Of a stretch of DNA of 64,000 bases, positions 12,063-25,951 are shown one piece after another; position 1 is the stretch's first letter; the number at the start of each line of letters is the position of its first letter. The notes below the pieces were generated by a model. It saw only the letters and a program-made list of their open reading frames with translations, made no database searches and was not told the DNA's origin. The position numbers and the translations under genes were made by a program. Source of the DNA: Monoplex corrugatus (Eukaryota > Mollusca > Gastropoda > Littorinimorpha > Ranellidae); contig CM060312.1 in assembly GCA_030674185.1 (NCBI GenBank), positions 23,999,961 through 24,063,960 of the forward strand. The letters are read 5' to 3'.

Positions 12063-12582
12063 TTGTCAAGCACTTGTCTAGAGCGAGTTTCTTATCTTCA
12101 AGAAATTTTTCTCTGAGACTTTCTTCTCTCACCCCAACAACAACCTGATCTCTGATTAGACGATCTTCAAGTTGTGGATTTCCAAAGTTACATGACTTTG
12201 CAAGCTGACGAAGTGATGTGATGAATGCTTCAATTGTTTCATCTGGTTTCTGTCGGCGCATATGAAATTTGTAGGACTCGTAAGCTTCGTGTCTCTCTCC
12301 AACACAGAAATTTTCAAATGCCTGAATGACCACTTCCAACTTCTTTTTGTCATTTTCTTCTTCAAAATGAAATCCATCAAAAATATCCATTGCTTCTTCC
12401 CCTACTGTAGCAAGAAAGACGGCACATTGGAATTCGTTTTCCTCTTTATTCAGTCTTGTTGCAATTGCGTAGTTTTCAAACTGTCGCTTGAATTTTTTCC
12501 AATTTTGCGCAAGATTGTTACTTTCAACGTTCAGTTTCGACGGTAATGGAACGTTAGCCGTGTATTGCCGTTGATTTGCCAT
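11884..12582 (-). CDS. gag-like protein
   Basis: ATG 12582 opens a 232-codon frame typical of retrotransposon Gag: an N-terminal capsid-like helical region (NWKKFKRQFENYAIATRL, then a SLRQLAKSC motif) and a polar C-terminus. The zinc knuckles expected at the Gag C-terminus are not in this frame. They lie in the overlapping frame offset by +1, so either a programmed shift in the 12062-11884 overlap or a one-base indel joins the two. It would form the particle shell. Confidence 0.85.
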   Translation of the reverse strand: MANQRQYTANVPLPSKLNVESNNLAQNWKKFKRQFENYAIATRLNKEENEFQCAVFLATVGEEAMDIFDGFHFEEENDKKKLEVVIQAFENFCVGERHEAYESYKFHMRRQKPDETIEAFITSLRQLAKSCNFGNPQLEDRLIRDQVVVGVREESLREKFLEDKKLALDKCLTIGRAYETSRQQSQTISTGQEAPDTQVNRLHKLSSKTRGNDKTSKEAKTKVPALWEKSYS

Positions 12583-12819
12583 ATCAAATGTTTCTTTTCA
12601 ACTTCTTCTAAAATCGTGCAAAACAGATAGAAATCACAACGACCTAAAATCCAGATCTAGATCTAGATCCAAGACGTCCGTTGAATGTGAACAAACGGCG
12701 AACGGCTTCGTCGATCTGTACTGTTGTTAGACAGTTAGAAATTCATCACCGACCTTATCATTCCCGTTTCCACGTCTGTATGAACTTGTATTTAGCTTCT
12801 TCTTGCGTCTTGCTTGAGG

Positions 12820-12837
12820 ATCCCACTTCTGACACCA
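12820..12837 (-). other. primer binding site, tRNA-Leu type
   Basis: The minus strand directly after the 5' LTR reads TGGTGTCAGAAGTGGGAT, which complements the CCA-terminated 3' end of a leucine tRNA. It primes minus-strand synthesis. Confidence 0.85.
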
Positions 12838-12995
12838 TGTCGGATTGCCGTGTGCTGGGAGGAACTACCTAGAAGTGTCCATAGGCAGGCTATTAGGTCG
12901 AAGAGACGTTATTTCCCAGTCTTCCGTAATCGGCGGTCTCCTCAATTCTCATTGGTTGATATGAAATGTATGACAACAGGGACCATAACTCTACA
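12838..12995 (-). repeat. 5' LTR of the Gypsy-type element
   Basis: It is 158 bp and is followed by the second GCGGG at 12996-13000. It would carry the promoter for the minus-strand transcript; no clear TATA box was seen in it. Confidence 0.96.
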
Positions 12996-13000
12996 GCGGG

Positions 13001-13435
13001 GACTTACACGCAGTGTGAATGCTCTGCTCCAACATGATAATGGCTATTTGAGACATCAGTAGCAGCATGGCCATCCTGTATAATCTGACTTGTGCATGGC
13101 AGGATCAACAACAGGTCAGTCGTCTCCGTATTTGCTGGGGTCTTTTGGTCTTTTTTGACCTGGAACAAAGTGTAAATTTTGGGTTAGACAACGTAAAGAT
13201 TACATATGTAAAACAAGATGGGTACAACCAGCCAAAAGAAGAATAGAAAAAAACAAACAAACAAGTAAGCAAGCAAGCTTGACACTGCCCTTCATATAAT
13301 CATCTTTCAAAGACGAATCAATACTTTGTCTACATTTTTCCTTTTCTTTAACATCTGATAGGGATCAAATTCGGTCTTTCAAGAATGTCCGTTTTCAAGA
13401 ATGGAGGAGAGAGAGAGAGAGAGAGAGGAGAGGAG

Positions 13436-13467
<32 letters not shown>

Positions 13468-13548
13468 CATCACCACAATAACCACACCATCGATACCACG
13501 AACACCTTATGCCTATCTGTAGAACACACACACACACACTGACACACA

Positions 13549-13593
<45 letters not shown>

Positions 13594-14413
13594 ACACACA
13601 CACAAAACACACACACACACACACACACACACAACATTACCACGATCACCACTCTATTGGTATCACGCATGCATACCATAGGCCTATCTGTTGGTTACAC
13701 ACACGCACGCGCGCACACACATACACATACATACTCGCGCGCGCGTGCGCGCACACACACACTGCTAAACGTGCGACAATGAATAGGGATGGCAGTACTA
13801 AGCTTGATTTATCACTCTGAACATGAAATGTATGCCATATTAGAACACAAAGTAAAAGCGCAATGTATTCTTCGCCCCTTCATCGTAAATCATCAGGGTT
13901 TTACAAGACTGGAAGTAACTTTAGTTTACAGATCATCTCTCAACTCACTTCGAACTAAATTCAGTAAAACCATCAAATGTATCACTATCTGCAGTGATTA
14001 TTTTACAGTTAACCACCTTTTGTTTTGTCAGCAAATGAGACCTTATTTCCCACATCATGTACAAATTAAAAACAGAAACATACTGATTTCACTTCGTAGT
14101 TACCAATTGCTAGGAATTTACTGCAGTCCCGTAGGTCGTTATCTATGATTAAGTTCGATTGTTTTATACTGGTAACTCCGATTGTTTTATACTGGTAACT
14201 CCCACCTACTCCTGTTTACTTGCTAGGTTTTTCATTACTCCTCGACAGTTACGTTTTTAATTCGATAAGATACTCCTCTTCTCCCCATTCTACCCCTCCA
14301 GATAATAACTGATGACTTGCCATACGCCAGCACAGGCACTTTCATACCCGTAGCACACACACACACACATACACACGTGCACGAACGCACCTACGCATAC
14401 ACACACACACACA

Positions 14414-14468
<55 letters not shown>

Positions 14469-15047
14469 GATCTGCACAAACTGATGCAACCTCATCGTTG
14501 TAAAGTTTCGAATGCTTTTCTCTTGCTCGTTAAATCGTTTCATGTTACCTTATATATTGTTCAGTGCCTTTACGGTTTCATAGATTCATCCAACCTACAT
14601 ACACTTCATCTTATTTAGTTAATTAGTTAGTTAGTTAGTTGGTTAGCTAGTTAACTAGTTAGTTAGTTAGCTGTCAATTCAATTTTAACATATGAGTTTT
14701 TTCCTTTCGTCTGAAAGCACATACGTGAATAGACGTTAAAAGAAATAACGCACACACACTCACACTCACAAACACACAGACATACTTCACCACTATCAGC
14801 ATACTACTGATACCACGCATACAGACCGTAGGCCTATCTATGTGTTTTACACACACACACACATACACACACAACACACACACACACACACACACACACA
14901 CTTCACCATTGTCACCATACTACTGATACCACGCATCCATACCGTAGGACTATCTATATGTTACATACACGCACACACACACATCATCATCATCATCATC
15001 ATCACGATCAATACCATGCTTACCACAATCACCACACAACTGATAAC

Positions 15048-15122
<75 letters not shown>

Positions 15123-15209
15123 CAGTCACCACACTATCAATATCATGCATACCACAATCACCACACAACTGGTAACACGCATACATACTATACGCCTATC
15201 TATAGGTTT

Positions 15210-15296
<87 letters not shown>

Positions 15297-15345
15297 GCAC
15301 GCAGATCTATTACTTACCAGACATAGGACCGTACAGATCCGAAGA
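13001..15345. repeat. microsatellite-rich region
   Basis: GA tract 13405-13467; (CA)n blocks at 13526-13632, 13697-13762, 14354-14463, 14850-14902, 15048-15120 and 15210-15292; CAT repeats 14984-15004; TTAG tetranucleotides 14616-14672. TAGGCCTA occurs near 13679 and 14829. An open stretch of 119 codons from ATG 13789 has no recognisable domain. Confidence 0.85.
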
Positions 15346-15347
15346 AG

Positions 15348-15790
15348 TTAAGTTGGCAGATTCGTGGCTTCAGCTTGCACAGTGCAGCAGAAATTTGTCA
15401 GATGGCAGGTTCGTGGCTTCAGCTCGGACAGCTCAGCAGTGTTTATGTAAGTTGGTAGATTTATGGCCTCAGCTCGCAGAGCGAAGCAGTGTATGTAAAT
15501 TGGTAGATTCATGGCCTCAGTTCGCAGGGCGAAGCAGTGTATGTAAATTGGTAGATTCATGGCCTCAGCTCGCAGGGCGAAGCAGTGTATGTAAGTTGGT
15601 AGATTCATGGCCTCAGCTCGCAGGGCGAAGCAGTGTATGTAAATTGGTAGATTCATGGCCTCAGCTCGCACAGCTCAGCAGTGTATGTAAATTGGTAGAT
15701 TCATGGCCTCAGCTTGCACAGCTCAGCAGTGTTTATGTAAGTTGGTATATTCATGGCCTCAGCTCGCAGGGCGAAGCAGCGTGTCAAGTT
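15348..15790 (+). repeat. 48-bp minisatellite, about nine copies
   Basis: The unit contains GGTAGATTCATGGCCTCAGC followed by TCGCAGGGCGAAGCAGTGTA. Because 48 is a multiple of three, both strands stay open as 16-residue repeats; that is a length effect and not evidence of coding. The array begins about 60 bp past the stop codon of the exonuclease gene and so probably lies in its 3' UTR. Confidence 0.9.
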
Positions 15791-15852
15791 TCTAGATGTC
15801 TGTGGTAGACATCGATCAGTTAAAACTAAAACCGGGGCCACTCTCTTTTCAG

Positions 15853-15995
15853 TTAAGTAAGTGTCCACCAGAAGTACGCAGAAAGGGTATGACATATGGG
15901 CACGTGCACCCACTTGTCGTGGACCATCCGGTACACCTCCATGGTGGTCCGGGCGTCCACGACAGAGCAGTGCTCGCCGTCCTGTATGGTCATAC
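15853..15995 (-). CDS. exonuclease exon 10 (ExoIII motif, stop)
   Basis: The acceptor is TGATTGTTTCAG before 15995. The exon begins in phase 1 and completes the Gly codon started by exon 9. It encodes [20 protein letters not shown], with the catalytic His and Asp of the H-x4-D motif, then [10 protein letters not shown]. The last residues ([14 protein letters not shown]) do not resemble the family and may be a diverged end. TAA is at 15855-15853. Confidence 0.92.
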
Positions 15996-18900
15996 CTGAA
16001 ACAATCACCACCAACGTCACAGTAAAAAAAAAAATCCCCCAATGTCACGTAAGTATGGAATTACATAAAGACAGGAAGTCACGTTAGCACAGAATAACAT
16101 AAAACACCACTGTCACATTACGTACAGAATGGCGTAAAGACCTCAACGTCACATTTGCAAGGAAGAACATTAAAATAAAAGAAAAGAAAAGAAAAACACC
16201 ATCGTCACATTATGTGTAGAATAACATAAAAACACCAACGCGACGTTGACATAGAAACGCCAACGTCACATTAGCATAAAGAAGATAAAAACACCAACCT
16301 TATCTAACGTTAGAATAACACAAAAACATTAATGTCACATTACTATACAATAGCTTAAAAACTCTTAGCGTCAAATTTGTATAGAACAACACAAAACACC
16401 AACGTCACGTTAGTAGGCCTACAGAATAAGATAAAAACACCAACATTACTGTCACCTCATAAATAACAGTATGAAAAAAATGGTACAAACGTGAGCATAT
16501 ACGGGGGAAAACATTCCCTTTTTTTCGCAGCTCATCAGCCACTGAGATTTTTTCTTTTAATTATGTCATAAATTGTAGTGTAGTGTGGTGTAGTGTAGTG
16601 TAACATGGTATGGTGTGGTGTAGTGTAGTGTCGTTTAGTGTATTGTAGTGTAGCGTAGTGCAGTGCAGTGCAGTGCGGCGCGGTGTCGTGTCGTGTCGTG
16701 TAGTGTAGTGTTAACAAGAAACAGCCGATTATTCTGGATGGACCCAGAAGAACAATGCATCGGTGATGAGTGAAAAATCACTTCCCAGTGGCCATTTCGC
16801 CAAACAAATGGCGGCTGTCCATGGGCTGGCTGCATGACCCATACGGACCCAGTCATCAGTTACCTTGTTTACAAACCGAATGGCAAGGTGGGGGGAGATG
16901 GCAAACCCCGGCTCATAGCCACACAACGCGCACCAGCCAGCAGGTCCAGCCCAGCAACCAGACCAGGACAGAGTGAAAGAGCCGTCCTCTGCATTACTAC
17001 GGGCCTTTCTTTCTCCATTGGGCAGCCGGCCTAGCCGTGAGCTCACATAGCTGCCAGCTCCTCTCGCTTAAGTCTCGACACTTAGTAGTCCGAAGCTCCT
17101 CCCTACGCTGCTTTACTTCAACCGCAGAGGGTGTTCGTACGATCACAAAAGCAGACAGACATGATGCTCCAGAAGCAGCCTAGTTTACTTTTCAACAAAG
17201 TCTGACATGTCCCCAAAGATATCCCAAGTGTGAAGTCTTTGCTGTCACCAGGATTTTCCCTGCAGTCATCAGTAGTGTGGTGTAGTGTAGTGCAGTTAAG
17301 TGTTGAGTACGGTAGTGTACAGTAATGCAGTATAATGTGTCACTGCCCCTCTTATTGCTCCAGCCGATTTGGTCGTGTCAGCGTCCCACCTTCACTCACC
17401 CCACGTCTTCTCTCACCGCTTCAAGACTTTACCAGCGCACAGAATACAATGTGAGCTAAAGGATGAGAGCCTTATCACCAAACAATACATAGAATACAGT
17501 GTGAGCTAAAGGAGGAGAGCCTTATCACCAAATAATACATAGAATACAGTGTGAGCTAAAGGAGGAGAGCCTTATCACCAAACAATACATACAATACAGT
17601 GTGAGCTAAAGGAGGAGAGCCTTATCACCAAACAATACATACAATACAGTGTGAGCTAAAGGAGGAGAGCCTTATCACCAAACAATACAAACAATACAGT
17701 GTGATACAGTGTGAACTAAAGGAGGAGAGCCTTATCACCAAACAATACATACAATACAGTGTGAGCTAAAGGAGGAGAGCCTTATCACCAAATAATACAT
17801 AGAATACAGTGTGAGCTAAAGGAGGAGAGCCTTATCACCAAACAATACATAGAATACAGTGTGAGCTAAAGGAGGAGAGCCTTATCACCAAACAATACAA
17901 ACAATACAGTGTGATACAGTGTGAACTAAAGGAGGAGAGCCTTATCACCAAACAATACATACAATACAATGTGAGCTAAAGGAGGAGAGCCTTATCACCA
18001 AACAATACATACAATACAGTGTGAGCTAAAGGAGGAGAGCCTTATCACCAAACAATACATACAATACAGTGTGAGCTAAAGGAGGAGAGCCTTATCACCA
18101 AACAATACATACAATACAATGTGAGCTAAAGGAGGAGAGCCTTATCACCAAACAATACATACAATACAATGTGAGCTAAAGGAGGAGAGCCTTATCACCA
18201 AACAATACATACAATACAGTGTGAACTAAAGGAGGAGAGCCTTATCACCAAACAATACATACAATACAATGTGAGCTAAAGGAGGAGAGCCTTATCACCA
18301 AACAATACATACAATACAATGTGAGCTAAAGGAGGAGAGCCTTATCACCAAACAATACATACAATACAGTGTGAACTAAAGGAGGAGAGCCTTATCACCA
18401 AACAATACATACAATACAGTGTGAGCTAAAGGAGGAGAGCCTTATCACCAAACAATACATACAATACAGTGTGAGCTAAAGGAGGAGTGCCTTATCACCA
18501 AACAATACATACAATACAGTGTGAGCTAAAGGAGGAGAGCCTTATCACCAAACAATACATACAATACAATGTGAGCTAAAGGAGGAGAGCCTTATCACCA
18601 AACAATACATACAATACAGTGTGAACTAAAGGAGGAGAGCCTTATCACCAAACAATACATACAATACAATGTGAGCTAAAGGAGGAGAGCCTTATCACCA
18701 AACAATACATACAATACAGTGTGAGCTAAAGGAGGAGAGCCTTATCACCAAACAATACATACAATACAGTGTGAGCTAAAGGAGGAGAGCCTTATCACCA
18801 AACAATACATACAATACAGTGTGAGCTAAAGGAGGAGAGCCTTATCACCAAATACATACAATACAGTGTGAGCTAAAGGATGAGAGCCTTATCACCAAAC

Positions 18901-21900
18901 AATACATAGAATACAGTGTGAGCTAAAGGAGGAGAGCCTTATCACCAAACAATACATAGAATACAGTGTGAGCTAAAGGAGGAGAGCCTTATCACCAAAC
19001 AATACATACAATACAGTGTGAGCTAAAGGAGGAGAGCCTTATCACCAAACAATACATAGAATACAGTGTGATACAGTGTGAGCTAAAGGAGGAGAGCCTT
19101 ATCACCAAACAATACATACAATACAGTGTGAGCTAAAGGAGGAGAACCTTATCACCAAACAATACATACAATACAGTGTGAGCTAAAGGAGGAGAGCCTT
19201 ATCACCAAACAATACATACAATACAGTGTGAGCTAAAGGAGGAGAGCCTTATCACCAAACAATACATACAATACAGTGTGAGCTAAAGGAGGAGAGCCTT
19301 ATCACCAAACAATACATACAATACAGTGTGAGCTAAAGGAGGAGAGCCTTATCACCAAACAATACATACAATACAGTGTGAGCTAAAAGAGGAGAGCCTT
19401 ATCACCAAACAATACATAGAATACAATGTGAGCTAAAGGAGGAGAGCCTTATCACCAAACAATACATACAATACAATGTGAGCTAAAGGAGGAGAGCCTT
19501 ATCACCAAACAATACATAGAATACAGTGTGAGCTAAAGGAGGAGAGCCTTATCACCAAACAATACATACAATACAGTGTGAGCTAAAGGAGGAGAGCCTT
19601 ATCACCAAATACATACAATACAGTGTGAGCCTAAAGGATGAGAGCCTTATCACCAAACAATACATACAATACAGTGTGAGCTAAAGGATGAGAGCCTTAT
19701 CACCAAACAATACATACAATACAGTGTGAGCTAAAGGAGGAGAGCCTTATCACCAAACAATACATAGAATACAGTGTGAGCTAAAGGAGGAGAGCCTTAT
19801 CACCAAACAATACATACAATACAGTGTGAGCTAAAGGAGGAGAGCCTTATCACCAAACAATACATAGAATACAGTGTGAGCTAAAGGAGGAGAACCTTAT
19901 CACCAAACAATACATACAATACAGTGTGAGCTAAAGGAGGAGAGCCTTATCACCAAACAAATACATGATACAGTGTGAGCTAAAGGAGGAGAGCCTTATC
20001 ACCAAACAATACATACAATACAGTGTGAGCTAAAGGAGGAGAGCCTTATCACCAAACAATACATACAATACAGTGTGAGCTAAAGGAGGAGAGCCTTATC
20101 ACCAAACAATACATAAATACAGTGTGAGCTAAAGGAGGAGAGCCTTATCACCAAACAATACATAGAATACAGTGTGAGCTAAAGGAGGAGAGCCTTATCA
20201 CCAAACAATACATAGAATACAGTGTGAGCTAAAGGAGGAGAGCCTTATCACCAAACAATACATACAATACAGTGTGAGCTAAAGGAGGAGAGCCTTATCA
20301 CCAAACAATACATACAATACAGTGTATACGTGTGAGCTAAAGGAGGAGAGCCTTATCACCAAACAATACATACAATACAGTGTGAGCTAAAGGAGGAGAG
20401 CCTTATCACCAAACAATACATAGACATACAGTGTGAGCTAAAGGAGGAGAGCCTTATCACCAAACAATACATAGAATACAGTGTGAGCTAAAGGAGGAGA
20501 GCCTTATCACCAAACAATACATACAATACAGTGTGAGCTAAAGGAGGAGAGCCTTATCACCAAACAATACATACAATACAGTGTGAGCTAAAGGAGGAGA
20601 GCCTTATCACCAAACAATACATACAATACAGTGTGAGCTAAAGGAGGAGAGCCTTATCACCAAACCAAACAATACATAGAATACAGTGTGAGCTAAAGGA
20701 GGAGAGCCTTATCACCAAACAATACATACAATACAGTGTGAGCTAAAGGAGGAGAGCCTTATCACCAAACAATACATAACAATACAGTGTGAGCTAAAGG
20801 AGGAGAGCCTTATCACCAAACAATACATACAATACAGTGTGAGCTAAAGGAGGAGAGCCTTATCACCAAACAATACATACAATACAGTGTGAGCTAAAGG
20901 AGGAGAGCCTTATCACCAAACAATACATAAATACAGTGTGAGCTAAAGGAGGAGAGCCTTATCACCAAACATACATAAATACAGTGTGAGCTAAAGGAGG
21001 AGAGCCTTATCACCAACAATACATACAATACAGTGTGACTAAAGGAGGAGAGCCTTATCCACCAAACAATACATACAATACAGTGTGAGCTAAAGGAGGA
21101 GAGCCTTATCACCAAACAATACATACAATACAGTGTGAGCTAAGGAGGAGAGCCTTACACCAAACAATACATACAATACAGTGTGAGCTAAAGGAGGAGA
21201 GCCTTATCACCAAACAATACATACAATACAGTGTGAGCTAAAGGAGGAGAGCCTTACACCAAACAATACATAAATACAGTGTGAGCTAAAGGAGGAGAGC
21301 CTTATCACCAAACAATACATACAATACAGTGTGAGCTAAAGGAGGAGAGCCTTATCACCAAACAATACATACAATACAGTGTGAGCTAAAGGAGGAGAGC
21401 CTTATCACCAAACAATACATAGAATACAGTGTGAGCTAAAGGAGGAGAGCCTTATCACCAAACAATACATACAATACAGTGTGATAAGTGTGAACTAAAG
21501 GAGGAGAGCCTTATCACCAAACAATACATACAATACATGTGAGCTAAAGGAGGAGAGCCTTATCACCAAAACAATACATAGAATACAGTTGTGAGCTAAA
21601 GGAGGAGAGCCTTATCCACCAAACAATACATATACAATACAGTGTGAGCTAAAGGAGGAGAGCCTTATCACCAAACAATACATACAATACAGTGTGAGCT
21701 AAAGGAGGAGAGCCTTATCACCAAACAATACATACAATACAGTGTGAGCTAAAGGAGGAGAGCCTTATCACCAAACAATACATACAATACAGTGTGAGCT
21801 AAGGAGGAGAGCCTTATCACCAAACAATACATACAATACAGTGTGAGCTAAAGGAGGAGAGCATTATCACCAAACAATACATACAATACAGTGTGAGCTA

Positions 21901-24900
21901 AAGGAGGAGAGCCTTATACCAAACAATACATAGAATACAGTGTGAGCTAAAGGATGGAGTTCCAATCATCAATAGTGAGTAGAGGAGAGCCTTATCACCA
22001 AACAATACATAAATACAGTGTGAGCTAAAGGAGGAGAGCCTTATCACCAAACAATACATACAATACAGTGTGAGCTAAAGGGAGGAGCCTTATCACAAAC
22101 ATACATTAAATACAGTGTGAGCTAAAGGAGAGCTTATCACTAACAATACTTAATACAGTAGCTAAAGGAGGAGAGCCTTATCACCAAACAATACATACAA
22201 TACAGTGTGAGCTAAAGGAGGAGAGCCTTATCACCAAACAATACATACAATACAGTGTGAGCTAAAGGAGGAGAGCCTTATCACCAAACAATACATACAA
22301 TACAGTGTGAGCTAAAGGAGGAGAGCCTTATCACCAAACAATACATAGAATACAGTGTGAGCTAAAGGAGGAGAGCCTTATCACCAAAAATACATACAAT
22401 ACAGTGTGAGCTAAAGGAGGACAGCCTTATAGCCAAACAATTTCTACCAAAGCGTGTGGAATACATATGGAACTCTTCGAGTTTGCAAGCCCTTGAAATT
22501 GGCGTGAAAAAAAAAAGAGGAAACTTCTAGGGGGGTCCGGGGGCATGCTCCCCCCGAAAATTTTTAAATCAAGACTAAAATCTGTGCATTCTGAGGCATT
22601 CTGGAGACAAATTTAAAGGCATCTAACACACTGAAAATCACAATGAATATCAGTCAAAAGAGTATTTAATAAACATTGGGCACAAGATCAGGATCCATCA
22701 TACACAGCAGATCGTTTCAGTGTGTTCATAGACATATTCATCAAAACTAGCTAGAAGGCTTATCCAAGTCAGAACGACGAAAGAATCTTGCCAGAGATGT
22801 TTGCTTTTTTTTTCGTTTGGTTTCTGTCTGTGCTTGATCAGGTATGCTCTCTGTGGTGTATTCATCCTCTGTGATGTCCTTTCCTTCTGTGGTGTCCTTT
22901 TTTGCGCGATTTTCGATTTTGATTTCCGCGGAAATCCTCGTTTCCGCGACGAATTCCAGGCTCTGAGTTTGACAGATCCCTCTTAAAAACTAAGTTTTGT
23001 TTGTGTCGGTGTTGTTTAGCTGTCCATCTTCTGCACTGCATCCGCGTAACTTCCACGCTGCTGATTTCAGTTTTCAAACACATCTCCAAACCTACTGAAA
23101 CTCTGATCAGCATGACAAGAACGGCATAAAGGGTCACATAATTCTGAACAATTTTTCACAATGCTATGTCCATGAGAACTGGGATGATAGTGATGATACC
23201 ACGGAGTTCCATTTTTGGAAGTGAGATGCTTCGTGACAAGGCAGTATTCTCTCTTGGTAAATAATAATAATAATTACAATATTTATATAGCGCAAAATCT
23301 TGATAAAATCAAATCTAAGCGCTGAAACACACACACACGCACGCACGCAGGCACACACACACTCACACACGCATGGCTATAAATGGGGAGAAAGAATAAA
23401 AGCAATAAAAGCAAGAATAAAAGCAATGGAAAATTATAGAGAGCATATCATACACAATTATATAACATGTGATTCCCCTCCGAGCGGAGACAGGCTGCAG
23501 AGGGGGGGGGGGGGGGGGGGTTGGGTTGAGTGAGGTTAGGATTTTATGCAGAGGAGAAAAGGTGAGTTTTGAGAGCGGACTTGAAGGAGACAAAAGTAGG
23601 TTGCTGACGGACTGAGAGAGGAAGTTTGTTCCAGGAGAGTGGACCAGAAACAGAGAAGGCTCGTGGACCATAGGTATTGAGCTTAGTGCGTGGAAAGCGA
23701 AAAGTCAGAGGATCGGAGGCAGAGCGGAGGGTACGTGAGGGAACATAGATCTCAAGTAGGCTTGACAGGTAATCGGGGGCTGCGTTATCGAGGCTTTTGT
23801 AGCACATGGTGTCTAGTTTGTACTTATGCGCTTTGATTCAGGGAGCCAGTGAAATTGTGCCAGGAGAGGAGATATGTGGTCAGCTTTTTTCTTTTTGAGT
23901 ACAAGGCATACAGCATTGTTTTGAATGCGCTGTATGATGTGAATGGTGGAGACAGGAAGACCAGACAGGAGTGAATTGCAATAGTCAATGCGAGACATTA
24001 TGAAGGAGAGAACGAGTTTTGCAGTTGTTTCGACAGAGAGATACTTCCTGATCAGCCTTATACGATGGAGATGATAGTAGCAAGATCTGGCAGTTTGAGA
24101 AACAAAGTTGTTCATGGAGAGGGTAGAGTCAATGCAGACACCAAGGTTTTTAGTTGAATCAGAAATTGGGACTGATGTGTTACATAATGGAAGAGAAAGA
24201 GGAGGCAGCTGAGAAAGTTTCTGACGGGTGCCAATGAGGATAGCTTCTGTCTTGTCGTCATTAAGCTGAAGTCTATTGTGTGTCATCCAGTTCTTAATGT
24301 CCGAGTAACACTCAGTGGTGCGAGTCAACAGGCGCTGTATATTATCAGGTGAGTCACTGTCTTGAAGTTGGGTGTCATCAGCATAGAAGTGGTGTTTTAT
24401 AGAGTGGGAGTTGATGATGGTGGATAGGGGGGGAGGTGTAAAGAGTGAAAAGAACAGGGCCAAGGACAGATCCTTGTGGAACACCACAGGTCAGGTATGC
24501 AGGTTGAGAGTAAGTGCCATTGATGAGAACAGTTTGTTTTCTGTTTGATAGATATGAAGTGAACCAGGAGAGAGCAATGTCAGAGATGCCAAAAGTATGA
24601 TGAAGTCTAGAAAGGAGAATACCATGGTCAATGGTATCAAAGGCTGCAGACAGATCAAGGAGTGTGAGGAGAGAGACTTTGCCAGTATCAGTTGCAAGGA
24701 GGAGATTGTTGACAATGTGTAGTAGGGCAGTTTCAGTGCTATGGCACTGGCGGTAGGCTGACTGGAAAGGATTGAGGAGATTGTTGGCAGACAGGTGAGA
24801 GTTCAGCTGGTTGAGGACGACTTTTTCAAGGAGTTTTGACAAGAAAGAGAGATTAGAGATAGGCCGGTAATTTTTCAGTTCATTTGGGTCTAAATTGTGT

Positions 24901-25911
24901 TTCTTGAGGAGAGGGTGAACAATAGCAGACTTGAAAGAATCTGGGACAGTTCCAGTTTGAAGAGAAGTGTTGATGATGTCAGTGATGAATGGGAGGAGAG
25001 TAGGAAGACAGTCGGAGTAGAGAGAACCTGGAAGAGGATCCAGTTCGCAGGTTTTGAACGACATGGATCTGATTGTGTTGAAAATTTCTTCTTGTGAGAC
25101 TGGGGTAAAAGTAGTAAGAGGTGTGCCAGAGAAGGAAGGGTCAGGTGGGCATGGTTGACAGGGTGTCCTGTCAAGCCTGTCACGAAGAGTTTGTATTTTG
25201 GTGGTGAAATACTTGGAGAATACAGATGGGAGTTCTTCATTTGTATGTTTTGTTGGGAGAGGTAAATCTTTTCGTGTGCCAAGGAGATGATTCATGGTTG
25301 TAAAGAGTTCTTTTGAAGAAGCGGCATTCAGGATTTTGGTTTGGAAATAGCTTGTTTTTGCAGATGCAATGAGGGTGGATACTTTTGTTTAGAGGCTTGG
25401 AAAAGTTGCCTGTGTACAGTGAGTTTGGATTTGCGCCAGCGGCGCTCTGCTCTGCGGCGGGCACGTTTTGCACAGGCAATCTCATGAGTGAGCCAGGGGG
25501 TAGGGGGGCGATCAGGTAAAAGACGGGTTGTGGCTGGAGCATGAGTGTCCAGAAGATGGTGGAGAGTAGTATAGAATTCATCGGCAAGGTTATGTGACTT
25601 TTCAGAAAGGAGACGGGAGGCATCAGATGAAAATGTGGAGAGGTCGATAGATTTGAGATTGCGTCGAGTCACTGTGCGCGTGGTACGGGAAGGAGGAGAA
25701 ATGTCAAGAGAACAGAGAATCGCAGAGTGGTCAGATGGAAGGGCTGAAGTTAGACGGGTAGAAAGAACTAAGCAGTCCAGAGAAGACAGGCATGGTTGAT
25801 GAGGTGTTTCACGCACACACACACACACGCACGCACACATACACACACACACGCACACACACACACACGCACACACACACACACACGCACACACACACGC
25901 ACACACACACG

Positions 25912-25951
<40 letters not shown>

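Larger units (their letters stand above)
8236..12995 (-). mobile_element. complete Ty3/Gypsy-type LTR retrotransposon
   Basis: Two 158-bp direct repeats (8236-8393 and 12838-12995) begin TG and end CA and are flanked by the 5-bp duplication GCGGG (8231-8235 and 12996-13000). The LTRs differ at four positions, about 97.5% identity, so the insertion is fairly recent. On the minus strand the order is LTR, tRNA-Leu-type primer site, gag, protease, reverse transcriptase, RNase H, integrase, polypurine tract, LTR. RT before integrase gives the Ty3/Gypsy order. The short LTRs and the leucine-type primer site suggest a Mag/SURL-like clade, which is inference. Confidence 0.97.

Noticed and set aside
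13789..14148. 119-codon open frame from ATG on the plus strand
   Set aside because: No recognisable domain, borders on microsatellites and shows no promoter or splice context. Length alone is not enough.
16729..17046. 105-codon open frame on the minus strand in intron 9
   Set aside because: G/C-rich region without recognisable domain or splice sites that fit the gene. Possibly part of an unknown repeat.
17441..22441. CRISPR-like array of direct repeats
   Set aside because: The units are contiguous 50-bp tandem repeats without unique spacers, in a eukaryotic intron.
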